Shown piece by piece: positions 31,949 through 43,455 of a DNA stretch of 57,821 bases; the stretch's first letter is position 1; each line of letters starts with the position of its first letter. The translations under genes and the position numbers were made by a program. The notes under the pieces were generated by a model. That model worked only from the letters and a program-made list of their open reading frames with translations. It did no database searches and was not told the origin of the DNA. The stretch is taken from contig JBBHKE010001768.1 of NCBI GenBank assembly GCA_037447655.1, positions 232,706-290,526 on the forward strand, read 5' to 3'. Source of the stretch: Zygnema cylindricum (lineage: Eukaryota; Streptophyta; Zygnematophyceae; Zygnematales; Zygnemataceae).

Positions 31949-33185
31949 GTTTATAGGCCGGCCTTCACGGATTCCAGTTTTTTATAGGGGAGAATACTTA
32001 TATTGGGCAGTTCTTGTCAAGTCTTCGTACAAGTGAAGCTTTTTAATGTTGTTAATCTATCAATGGCTAAAACCCGATCCTATTTATGATCAAAAGAATG
32101 AGCAGACTCTTCACTTGATAAAAGTAATTATCTGTAAATAGTTAGATATCGCATACATTCAGGCTATTGAAGCATTAGAAATTTGGGATGCTTTGAAAAA
32201 AAAATATACTAAAGCTAATACACAGCATGAGATTATAAGTGCTGGGCAGGTCTGGGAATACAAATAAAAATGCGGAAGCATGGCGGAATATTATAATAAA
32301 TTCAGTCTTCTAGTAGTAAAAACGTATGCTCAAGTGGTTCCTTTGCGGAATATCATTAAACAATGATCTTAGTGAGGGGGGCTTCACAATGAGTATAAAA
32401 GAGCCCAAATGAACTGTGAAAAGTGGAAAAGAAATACTAGAATCTAGCTAGAGTTATAGAGTATAATCTAGAGGAAGAGGCCACTCAATTGGTATTTAAT
32501 TATGGAAAACCCGTAGTAGCTTACAATGCTCAATTTCAGAGAAATTAAAGACCTCAAGGAAAACAATATTTTCAGCAGTATGAAAGATGTGTCTACTGCT
32601 ATAAGAATGGTCATTTGTTCAAATCTTGCCTTTTGTATAAAAAAGCGTGTGAAACACGTTCTTATTGCAAAGGGTGGAAAGTGAAAAGAGCTCCATTTAC
32701 ACTAAGGACTCTGATAAAAACTGTGGCTTTTTCAACGAAAAAATAGGAACCTGTGAAAGAGATGGAAAAAGAGAAATCGGAGGTTGTTTCTTTTCCAAAA
32801 ACTGATGACACCGAGTTCTATGCTCTCGCCAAGATGATCGAGGGGGAGAAAGATCTTGTGTAGATTCTGGATTCGAGAACTTCCTTACATATGTGCTAGA
32901 ACATAACCCATTTTAAAGATATGACACATATCCCTACTTGTCATATCTTTTATATTTGTGGTGCTACAATTGAAGAAAATGTTAAAGGTAGCATAGATCT
33001 GAATTCTGAGATAGATGGCATATTTTTAAAAATAACTTTGCATGATGTTTTATACATGCCAAATTTAAGAATAAATTGTTTTCTACCTTAGTTAAAGTAA
33101 GGGATTTCACGTCCTTTAGGGCAAAGGCAAAAAGATAGTGAGCAACGATGGGAGAGTAGCCTTAGTGGGAACTAGAAGCCTAAAG
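31892..33185 (+). pseudogene. gag and protease of H
   Basis: Gag begins in the LTR and runs through the PBS position: LEQ-stop-FIGRPSRIPVF, homologous to EQQVMGLSSRIPIF of A. The zinc knuckle CVYCYKNGHLFKSC (about 32588-32629) is intact CCHC. The protease active-site DSGAS has become DSRTS (about 32865-32880). Stops are frequent. The frame is cut at 33185, within the VGTR...Y block before pre-integrase, by insertion of B. Confidence 0.75.
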
Positions 33186-33872
33186 TGTTGTTCTACAAAC
33201 ACCAGTGCAGGTGGAGGAGCAACAGTAGTAGTAGAAGTAGACATGATACACCCTCAGAAGCTATCAAGAATCCTACCAAACAACTGTTTACAAGTGCTCA
33301 CCAAATCTTATACACGCATCCAAACTTCACAAAGCTCTATCAAAGTATAGAGCAGCATAAACCCTAACAACTCCCAAAGTTTCAATACAATTGAACCGAC
33401 AACACTCAAGATAAAATACTCATAAGTTTCCCAAAAACTGTTTGCAGTTTTACTACTTGGAAGTCTGGATACATCATGTGTTCAGAGTCCTAAGTCTTAT
33501 ACTAGTGTTGTACCGGCAATACTAGTGTACCTGAGAGGTACGTCAAACTGCCAAGCTAATACTAAGCTACCACTGAGCTTTCAGTGAGCTACCAGTGAGC
33601 TACCACTAAGCTACCATTCAGCTACCACTGAGATACCCACTAAGTTGAGATCCGTTGACTTGATTCTTATCAATCGCAGCAGCGTTGTCCGTACCAAATC
33701 ATATTCAAAGTGACCGTTGCTATGTTGTTTTGTATGTGTCGCAGCTTAGCTGTTGCGCTGCTCTGTCATCATAGCATATGCGCTGCTACATCGCTCTGCT
33801 GCTGCGCTGCTCTGTTTGCATAGCAGTTTCTCTGCTGCTGCGCCTGAGACTGAATGCTTTCCAAAAAGAACG
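33186..33872 (-). repeat. 3' LTR of B
   Basis: About 687 bp. It includes a duplicate of the gag start region (33186-33246) and a GCTGC-rich microsatellite (about 33740-33845). The inner end reads AACG instead of AACA, and CTCCCCTAAAG (sense purine tract) follows. Confidence 0.85.
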
Positions 33873-34040
33873 CTCCCCTAAAGCTTTAGACTCAGTATAC
33901 TGGAGCAACTGTGATGACAAACTAGCGTAGCAACACAGCATAGTTGTATAGCAATTAGCAAGTCACCCAGTCCCATTACATCTCAATGTTGGACTTAGCG
34001 CAGTATCGCTGCATAGCAGTATAGCTGTATAGCAACTCAA

Positions 34041-36844
34041 CTATTCCCTTTGTCCCACTGCGTCTCTGCAATACTTCAGTTTAGGAGCGAGAAGAGCTTT
34101 AGTGAGCAAATCAGCAATCATTTTTGCATCTGGCAAATAACATAATTTAATTACTCTAGAGAACAATTTTTCTCTTACAAAGTGTAATCTTACATCCATG
34201 TGCTTGCTTTTGAAGTGATGACTTAGGTTAGACGCAATGCCAATGGCAGCCTCGTTATCACACCAGATCACGTGTGGACGAATCTGCATGTATCCTAGTT
34301 CTTGTAACATGGATTTTACCCATAACAGTCCTTTGAGGGCCGATCTTGCTGCCATATATTTAGACTCCATTGACGACTGTGCTGTAACCTTTTGAAGTCT
34401 GCTGCTCCAACAGCAAGTCTCGTTCCCAATTTGTACAGCAAATCTCGTGGTGGACTTCCAGCTTGGCATGTCACGATAGCTTGCATCACTCCATGTTTGC
34501 AGCTTTACTTTGCCTCCGCCTAGTGTGAGTTTGAGGTCTTTGGTTTCTGCCAGATATCTTAAGACTCTCCTTGCTGCATCAAAATCAAATTTTCTCGGAT
34601 TCTCAAAACCTCTGCTCAGTACCCCAACTACTGCAGCAATGTCAAGACGGGTACAGTTCATGAAATATATTAAGCTTCCAACTATCAATCTATAAGGTAT
34701 CTGTGACAGAGGATCATTCTCCCCTTGCTCTAAATACTCTCTAACAATGACACCCGGTCTGTGTCTTCTCCCTCTAACTTCTGCCGAAACTCCATTGAAG
34801 TTAGACATTCTTTTGCCCCCCGCATTCCATACTCATCTAACATGTTTCCAATTTTAGTCAATTTTATTACTTTCTTATTTCTGTTCCTCTCTAATTGGAT
34901 ACCCAAAATATACTTTGCCTCAGCGAGGTCTTTCATCTCGAAACGTGAGTTTAGAGCAGTTTTGATTTTGTTAATTTCAGTCATTGATTTGTTAATTAAT
35001 AGTAAATCATCTATATACACCGTTATATACACTATCCCATTTTAACCCTTTAGAACGTAGACAGAGTGATCAGAACTTTTCCTTTGAAATCTTAAACTAG
35101 TTAAGAATTCATCAAGCTTAAGATTCCATTGCCTATGGGCCTGTTTTAGGCTGTACAAAGATTTTAACAGTTTGCATACTAAGTGCTCTTTTCTTGGTTC
35201 TACACACATTTCAGGCTGTTGCATGTAAATGGTTTCTTCTAGTTCTCCATGCAAAAAGGCCGTCTTTACATCCATCTGATGAATTTCCATATCTTCTATA
35301 GCAGCTAGGGACATCAAAATCCTAACAGTCGAAAATCTTACAACCGGAGAAAATGTTTCTTCAAAATCGATTCCTTCTTTTTTATTGTAGCCCTTTGCCA
35401 AAAGTCTAGCCTTATAGCGTTCCATGGTGTTATCGGGATTTAACTTCACCTTGAATACCCATTTCCTGCCGATCGCTTTTCATATCGGAGGAAGGTCAAC
35501 AAGCTCCCATGTTTGAGCCTCCATGATGGACTTCATTTCGTCGTTTCCTGCCTCGATCGAGTGATTCCGCTCCGGTGATGAGAAGGCCTCTTGGATGGTC
35601 AAGAGCTCCCATGAGGTTGCCGAGTAGGCAAAGTGAGAGCTTTCTTGTAGGCGGCTGCTGGATCTTCTTCCCGCTATAAATTTTGAGGCTGAGATCGCTG
35701 GATGCCGCGCATTGCGCTGATTGCGCTGGTTGCGATTTGTGTGTATTGATCGCTGTTGTTCCGGTTGGAATTGAACTTGTTGAGGAACTTGCAGAGAGGC
35801 GAACTCCGGAGTCATTACCGAAGAATTTTGCATCTGCACGACAATTTCTTGCATGCAATCTAAAATGACATATTCCTGTAATTTTTGCTGCTTTTGTTGC
35901 TCTGTCATTTGAAATAAATCTATGGAGTCAAGCTCATCCTTTATAATAATGTTCCATGCTACAACTATTTTTTGCCTCTCAAACACAAAGACTCTATAAC
36001 CTTTTGAGTGATCATCATATCCTAACAGAATACCTGTAATCCCTTTGGTTCCATTTTCCATCTATTTGTAGACGTATCGAAGATAAAGATTTGACTACCA
36101 AAGACCTTCAAATGGCTAACATTTGGTTTGCTACCTGTCCAGATCTCGTAAGGAGTAGTTTTTACCAATCTTGATCCTATCATATTTTTAATATAAACTG
36201 CACAATTGAGAGCCTCAGCCTAAAATTTCGGATCCACATTTTTATCCACAAGCATCGACCTAGAGCTCTCCGTGAGAGTTCTATTAATCTGTCCAACACC
36301 CCATTTTGTTTCGGTGAATATGGAACAGTCAATAGATGACTTATTCCCTCCTCGAGTAAAAAGGTTTCAAATTCCTTTGATGTATATTCAACACCATTGT
36401 CCGATCTGAGCTGCAAAATAGGTAAATTATAAAGCTTTTCAACCCATGCTTTATAGTGTTTGAAGTGACCAAACACTTCGCTCTTTTCTTTCATGAAGTA
36501 AACTTTTGTAAACCTGGAGAAATCATCAGTAAATGTGACTATATATTTCATCCCCCGGCAGAAGGAACCTTCGCAGGACCAAAAACATCCGAATGAATTT
36601 GTTGTAAAAGTTTTGTTGACCAATGCTCAGACTCCTTAGGAAATGGCAGTCTGTGGATTTTACCTAAAGCGCAACCATCACATGTTTTGACATGCTGATG
36701 TGTGATTGATACACCCTCTATTTTGCCGGCAATGATCGTTTTTCTCAAACTATCACTGTTTAAATGGCCTAATATTTTATGCCACAACTCATCTGAGTGC
36801 AAAACACCGGAGTAGAGAACATCATTCTCCTTGGTATTAGCCAT
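34041..36844 (-). pseudogene. pol of B (pre-integrase to RNase H)
   Basis: Same order as element A, broken into frames. Pre-integrase LWHKILGHLNSDSL is at 36548-36844. Integrase at 36180-36623 includes RSDNGVEY. Linker and RT start are at 35480-36061, and RT is at 35042-35449 and 34730-35032 with an intact YIDD box. RNase H at 34041-34808 includes TWSDASYRD, MESKYMA and WCDNEAA. Compared with A, it keeps a Lys codon where A has a stop after the pre-integrase finger. Frameshifts near 34770 and 35460, and stops, disable it. Confidence 0.85.
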
Positions 36845-38179
36845 TTACATACGGTACATCTTGCTACTATCTCTAGAACGTGTAACCACAACCTTGTCAT
36901 TTTTGCTAACAACCTGCCGACCATTTTTTAAATTAACCTCAAAGTCTTTACTCTATACCAACGACGTAGAAAACAGATTTTTCTTAAAGTTAGGCACAAA
37001 TAAGACATTGTGAATAGTCCTTTCAATTGCTTTTCCTTCTACATCAACTAGTAAGGACACATCACCCACAACACGAGTCTAGACACTCATTCCCAAGCAT
37101 AATAAATGTTTTTCTCCGGCGTTGCTTTCGGATTGTTGAAGATTGCCTTGTTCCAGCACATGTGGGCTGACACTCCTGTATCCATTATCCATCCAGGGTC
37201 CTTCGCGCCCTCCATTGTTGCCGCTATAGCGAATAGATCCGTGTCGTCCTCCTCAAAAACTGATAGAGTCTCGTCCTAGAGTGATGATGAAGCTGAAAAC
37301 AGTGCATTTCCACGAGGTGTAGGCCTTGTGAAGGTTTGGTAAAACTGACCTTGTTGCCATTTCGGCCTGTATAAACTTGTATCGTTAGCTTGATTAAGTT
37401 TAGGACAGAATTTGTATCCATGACCTCTCTCAGTACAATAGAAGCATGCATTGTTGGATTGTCTAATTCCACCATGATTAAACTGTCTAAACTGGTTAAA
37501 CTGATTATGTTGCTGATTGAACTGACCTTTCCTACCAATGTCTGAATTAAAAGACTCTACCTGCTCAACATTGAGAATATTAGATGTGGCTTCTTCTTGT
37601 TGTAAAATATTGATGGCTAACTTTCCACCTAGCTTTATATTTTTGTTTGAGCATGTAAGATGCTTCTTTCATACTACGAGGGAGACCCCTCATGAGCAAA
37701 GTTGCCAGTTAAAACGGAGGAAACACCCCACCTGCACAAGCATGTGCATCTACAAGGATGCGGAATTTGTTAGAATATTCAGCCATTGTACCGCCAGTGT
37801 ACTTATAGTCCCAAATTTTTCCAGCCAATAGAAGCTCTTCCTAGACATTAGCCTTTTCATAATCATTTTTAAGAGATTTCCATATATCAATTGTTTTTTT
37901 CATTTTTATCCGAGACAAAGCTAAGTCCTCAGATATACAAAATTTCAGAATAGAACAAGCCTGCGTATTTTTCTTAGACCATCAAGGATCATATTCATCC
38001 AGTACACTATCCAATATATCCAAAAGATTTACATTCTCAAAATGTGTCTCCACCATATCCGCTAAGTAAACATACTTTTCCCCGGAAAAGATAGGAATTC
38101 TTGATAACACGCCCATAACCTATTGTTCTACAACCACCGGTGCAGGTGGAGGAGCAGCAGTGGTAGTAGAAGTAGACAT
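36845..38179 (-). pseudogene. gag-protease of B
   Basis: Gag starts at the ATG near 38179 inside the LTR. Its zinc knuckle (about 37390-37450) keeps the fourth Cys that A has lost. The gag-protease junction (about 37165-37200) is in frame (DPGWIMD), whereas A has lost one base there. After the protease start the frame carries stops and a shift. It is a useful reference for lesions in A. Confidence 0.75.
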
Positions 38180-38782
38180 GATACACTCTCAGAAGCTATC
38201 AAGAATCCTTCCAAACAGTTGTTAACAAGTGCTCACACAAACTTATACACGCATCCAAACTTCACAAAGCTCTCTCAAAGTATATAGCAGCATAAACCAC
38301 GACAACTCCCAAAGTTTCAGTACAATTGACCCGACATCACTCAAGATATAATACTCAGAAGTTTCCCAAAAACTGTTTGCAATTTTACTACTTGGAAGTC
38401 TGGATACATCATATGTTCTAAGTCCTAAGTCTTATACTAGTGTTGTACCAACAGTACTAGTGTACCTGAGAGGTATGTCAAGCTGCCAAGCCAATACTAA
38501 GCTACCATTGAGCTACCAATGAGCTACCACTGAGCTACCACTAAGCTACCATTGAGCTACCACTGAGTTACCCACTAAGTTGAGGTCTGTTGACTTGATT
38601 CGTATCAATTGCAGCTGCGTTGTCCGTACCGAATTATATCCAAAGTGACCCCAGCTGCGTTGTTCTGAATGTATCGCAGCTTAGGTGCTGCGCTGCTATG
38701 TCTGCATAGTTGCTGCGCTGCTCTATTGCTCTGCTGCTGCGCTGCTCTGTCTGAAGAGACTGAAAGCGTTCCAAAAACAACA
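38121..38782 (-). repeat. 5' LTR of B
   Basis: It starts TATTGTTC on + (TG mutated to TA) next to the PBS core GCCCATAACC (38111-38120) and ends CCAAAAACAACA. Compared with the other LTR it shows scattered substitutions, so B is older than A. A GCTGC-rich tract lies at about 38640-38760. Confidence 0.85.
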
Positions 38783-38787
38783 TAAAG

Positions 38788-40135
38788 ATGTTGTATCAGA
38801 TGGACTAGGTAAATAAAGCTGATTTTGTGTACTCCTGTGTTCTTTTTGAAACTGTTTTGTGACATAAAAGTCTTGGGGATGTATATAATGAGAGGCTGGA
38901 AAAGATGGTTTAGACAAATATGATAGGAGGTGTCTAACTTGGTCAAAATGAATCCTATGTTTGTGATGGTTGTGCTCTTGGGAAGCTTCATAAGCTTCCC
39001 TTACCACAGATTTCAAATCACTAAGCAAATGATCTTCTTGACCTTATTCACTCAAATGTATGTAGAACTGCAAAAGTTTTTTCCCGTGGTGGCAGCAAAT
39101 GCCTTTTCACCTTCATAGACGACTACTCACGATTCAGCAGAGTGTATTTCATCAAGGAGAAGATCAATGTATTCATGCACTTCAAACATAATTTCTCATG
39201 AATTTACTCTTCTTTACACTCCAAAACAGAATGGTGTTGCTGAAAGACTCTATACGACCTGACTAAGTGTGCTAAATCTATGATAATGGATAAAGGTGTA
39301 GATCCGAAATTTTGGGGCGAAGCTTTTCAGTGTGCTTACTACATCAAAAGTATAATAAAAACCAGATATTTAAATGGTAAAACAACTTATGAAATGTGGA
39401 GAGCAAGGAAGCCAAATGTCAGTCACTTAAGAGTCTTTGGAATAAAATATTTTATGTTGGATAATCTTCCAAATTGGAAATTAAGTCCAAAATCTGTACA
39501 TGGTATATTTTTGGGCTACGATGATGAATCTCTATGATATAGAGTATATAATCCTTAAAAAAAATAGAATTCAGATTGCTACGAATATTCAGATCAAGGA
39601 AGAAAGTCAATCTGTTGATGTTTTTAGCTTGAATGAGGCGGATAAGAAAGAAAAACTATAGAAATATATCTTCCTTGAGCAGATTCCTTTCTAGCAATTG
39701 GCAGGTTCTCCCTCTACATCTGGACATCCACACGTTTTTGGGCTACCAGATCCACCTGCTATTGCAGCTACTGCCAAAACACCTACTCCTCCTCCTCCTC
39801 CTCCCCCTCCTCGTGAAAGACAACGCCGAGGACCAGCAGTTCCCTCTTCAAACTAATAGGGGGGAAGAAGACAAAGCAATAGGCTAAGAGGTGATTAAGT
39901 GGACCATGCTTATGCTACAAGCACAAGGGAACCTCTAACCATTCAAAAAGCCTTTTCCGTTCCTAAAAAAGATCAGTGGATTGTTGCGGCAAATGACAAA
40001 ATAAAACCAATTATGGAAGCTCAAACATGGGAGCTTATAGAACTTTCACCAGATCGGAAAGAGATCTGTTGTAAGTGGGTCTTCAAGGTAGAACTCAATC
40101 CGGATAATACCATTGTGATATGTAAACAGCCACAA
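38788..40135 (+). pseudogene. pre-integrase, integrase and RT start of H
   Basis: It continues H after B. Pre-integrase remnants (KSWGCI, DGCALGKLHKLPL) run to about 39000. Integrase at about 39100-39540 includes VDPKFWGEAFQCAYYIKSI and KPNVSHLRVFG. A linker has a CCT-repeat (39786-39812). The RT start in the 39899-40234 frame reads AANDKIKPIMEAQTWELIELSPDRKEICCKWVFKVELNPDNTI. Homology ends near 40135. Confidence 0.78.
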
Positions 40136-40212
40136 AGTCCATTCCGGTATGGCAGTTGCAACGAGGAATGTCAAATCAAATATATTTACATTGTTGTGAT
40201 TCGCGTTCCTGC

Positions 40213-41269
40213 TGAAACTCTGAGACCTCCATAAGTCCTCACAGTGGACACCTTCCTAGAAGCCTCTAGGATAACTTTGACCCCTTTGTGTTTCAGCAAA
40301 AAAACCAGCCACCCTGGCAGACAAAAACTCTGACCACCAGCACCCTTGTGAAGGCAAGACTCCCTTGAGTCTATAGCAAAAAGAATCTCTGAATGTGCTC
40401 CCCTGAGCAGTATGTTATGGAGGGTCAAAGTTGACCTTTTGTACAGAATCTCTTTGGGAGAGAGGGTCCTATCTCCTAATTTTTCTAAGTCCTATCTCTC
40501 TCACTGACTCTATCTACTAATGTACGGAACCAATCAGGTTACAGTTTTGTACGCAAAAGTAGAGCTGCCGGTGTACTTTATGTACGGACATTGTACGACA
40601 TGGCCTAAATGTCGACATATGTCATATCCGGATTTGGTGCCATAATCTCCGGAGATACCACGATCCAATGTAATTTCGCCACTTGTCATCCGATGTGGAG
40701 ATGGCCACAAACCGCGGAAATCTTCTTTCGCGATCTCGGCGCTAATTCCTGCTGTCCGATTAAATTCGAATTTAATCGTAGCTGTAATAAATACATGGAC
40801 GGTATTCGTTTCACTTTAAGAAATAAATGCGCGGTATTGATTTCTTGTCTGTACCGTAATCCGTACTTATACATTACCGGATCTATGTATCCCGTAAACT
40901 ATTACAGTTAAATGATTTATCCTACGTATACATGTTTAAATAAAAATCAAACTATATAGTACGTAACACTAGTCCTAGACTTAACGGCTAAGGCTACCGG
41001 CTATCCACTGTCTGCCGGCCGGTAGGTACATGGATCAAATCCTGTGGCCGGCATATACCTTTTAGATAAATAAACCCCTAACTAATATAAATTTCCCATA
41101 AACCTCTGGATAGCCTAGGTAGCCATGGCTCTAGCTCCCTCTCCAATTTCTCAGTGACTTCGACATGTTTGAGAGTTGGAGAGAGAATTTAGAGGTAGAC
41201 TGCCTTGGCTTCTTTCTATATTTCTATTTAGACCTAGAAAATACTAAAAATGGACCATTAATTTCTACA
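40213..41269 (-). repeat. 3' LTR of I, 1057 bp
   Basis: TGAAACTCTGAG...TTTCTACA on +. It contains CCATGG, the stem at 41013-41053 and the block matching the C LTR. CTCCCTTTATTTTC (41270-41283) is the sense purine tract. Confidence 0.9.
41013..41053. other. LTR stem with compensatory arms (family I)
   Basis: TGCCGGCC and GGCCGGCA pair perfectly over 8 bp. The centre has GGATCAAATCC with an inner 4-bp GGAT/ATCC arm. It sits in the same LTR position as the D stem, but the arm sequences differ and still pair. The right LTR copy (48067-48107) has one mismatch in the outer arm and a 5-bp inner arm. Confidence 0.6.
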
Positions 41270-43455
41270 CTCCCTTTATTTTCTAGTCAATCTTTAATTT
41301 CAGACCGCACTTCTCCTTGCGGAAAATTAGCTTTGGGGAAGGCAAAGAATTGGTCATCATATCTGCTACCATCTCACTATCTGGTCTGTACTCTAAACTG
41401 ATTATTTTGTTTTCTACTTTCTCTTTAACAAAGCTGAGTCTTCTTTCCATGTGTTACATCATGTGTTTGGCTTTAAAATGATGTTTAGGATTGGCAGAAA
41501 TAGCGATTGCTGCCTGATTATCACAAAAAAAATTCTGCACACCACTCTTAAGGTGACCAAGCTCACCAAGCAAAGACTTGACCCACATCAATTCTTTTAC
41601 AGCAGAGCAAAAGGCCATATACTCAGCCTCCATGGTGGACTGAGCAATAACTTTTTGTTGTTTGCTACTCCAACAGCAAGCCCCATCACCCACATATAAT
41701 ACATATCCAGAAGTGCATCTCCTCATCGGAGCATCACCATAAGTGGCATCACTCCAAGTAGTGATGTCAGTATTCTCCCCACCCAAATGCAACCATAGAT
41801 CCCTAGTTCCTATCAAATATCTAAGGACTCTCTAAGTTGCCTCCCAATCCTTCTTAGTGGGAGCATTTAGACTACTACTTAGCACTCCTACAGCTGCAGC
41901 TTAATCTGGCCGGGTACAATTCATAAAATATATTAGACTTCCCACTACTTGCTTGTAAGGAATAGTCTGCATGAACTTCTGTTCTTCAGGAGATAATTCC
42001 TCGTCTAAGACTATGATTCCTTCTTCCTCACTCCCCTCACTTCCCTTTTTCAACTCCATTGGAGTTGTACAACTATTAGCTTTAACCATTTGAAATTTTT
42101 CAAGCATGTTCCCTATTGCTTCTTTTTGAGTCAGCCCCATAATTTTTCTTTTTTCGGTCTCTCTCTACTTAAATTCCCAAAATGTATTTTGCTTCCCCCA
42201 TATCCTTCATTTCAAATCTCCCCTTAATATCAGTTTTCAGTTTATTAATTTTTTTTATTGATTTACTTAAAACAAGCAAATCATCAATATAAATTGCAAT
42301 AAATATAAAACCTTCCTCATCTTCGAAAACATAGATTGAGTGATCTGAGCTGATCCGAATATATCCCTGACCAAAAAGAAACTCATCAAGCTTCTTATTC
42401 CATTGTCGAGGCGCCTGTTTCAAACCATAAAGAGATTTAATCAGTCGGCATACCTTGCTCTCCTCTCCTTCCTCCACAAAACCTTCAGGTTGTCGCATGA
42501 AGATATCCTCTTCCAATTCTCCATACAAAAAGGTTGTCTTGATGTCCATCTGGTGCACTTACATATCTTCCGCTGCTGCCAGGCTGAGAAGTATGTGGAC
42601 GAAGGGAAATCTAACCACCACGGCAAAGGTTTCCTCGTAGTCAATTCCCTCCTTTTGTGTAAATCCCTTTGCCACTAATCTGGCCTTGTATCGCTCGATT
42701 GTGTTATCTGGGTTTAGTTTTAATTTGAAAACCCACTTACAACCGATTGGTTTTCGGTTAGGTGGACAATCCACCAGCTCCCAAGTATTGGCTCCCATAA
42801 TTGAGGCCATCTCCTCATTGATGGCTGTCTTCCCCTGGTTTCTTTCTGGACAAGTCATCGCCTCTCCATAAGTTTGAGGTTCATCTTGATGACATAGTTT
42901 AGTTACCTTGTTATTAACCTGTTTTTCTTAGAGTCTAATGCTACTTCTCCTCCCCCCCTCAAAATCTAAGGCCGAAGAGATGGTTCTCGTAGATTCTTTC
43001 AAACAAACTCGACTTCTCCTCTATCCCTTGATTCCGAAACAATTTCCACCACGTCTTCCGCTTCGGGTAGAATTGTCACTGAAGTTTCCACAGCCGAGTC
43101 CTTTTCGGTTTGATTTGTACCTGCAAGAATGTCATCTTCTCTAAAACCTGGATAGTTAGGAAGCTCAAAGTCATCGGAATTTTCTGACTCAAATCTGATT
43201 TTTACTGACTTCGTATATTTGAAGGGATCCACAGACTTTCCTTCATCTATAACTACTAGATGCTTTACTAAGATTATATCTTTTCTTTTTAGATCATAAA
43301 CTCTATATCCATTAAGCTCCTCATCAATTCCTAATATGTATCCCGGTTTTCCTTTAGGATCTAGCTTCCAATTGGACCGATCAGTATCTAGACTGGATAC
43401 TTGACTACCGAAAACCTTTAAGTGAGATATGTCTGGTTTACGGCCTTTCCATCTC
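41270..43455 (-). pseudogene. RNase H, RT and integrase end of I
   Basis: RNase H at 41454-41816 has TWSDATYGDAP, TMEAEYMA and FCDNQAAIAI. RT spans 41901-42858, with [45 protein letters not shown] and YIDD (42280-42291) intact. The integrase C-terminal end KPDISHLKVFGS and a linker run to 43455. Frames are broken at about 42150 and 42560, and stops occur in RNase H. This is less decayed than C, consistent with the young LTRs. Confidence 0.85.

Larger units (their letters stand above)
33186..38782 (-). mobile_element. Copia element B, flanked by TAAAG
   Basis: The ends are TGTTGTTCTAC (33186) and CCAAAAACAACA (38782), and the 5-bp direct repeat TAAAG flanks both (33181-33185, 38783-38787). 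This fixes the true LTR boundary of the A/B family: the LTR includes the first gag codons. The internal region holds gag to RNase H in minus sense, with several stops and frameshifts. It is inserted into element H. Confidence 0.92.
31111..40135 (+). mobile_element. Copia element H, split by B, 3' end missing
   Basis: 5' LTR 31111-31948, gag to protease 31892-33185, then element B (flanked by TAAAG), then pre-integrase to RT start 38788-40135. After 40135 the RT is lost, and 77 bp of unrecognised sequence leads to the LTR of element I. H belongs to the same family as A and B (gag start and protease wording) and is older than both. Confidence 0.75.
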
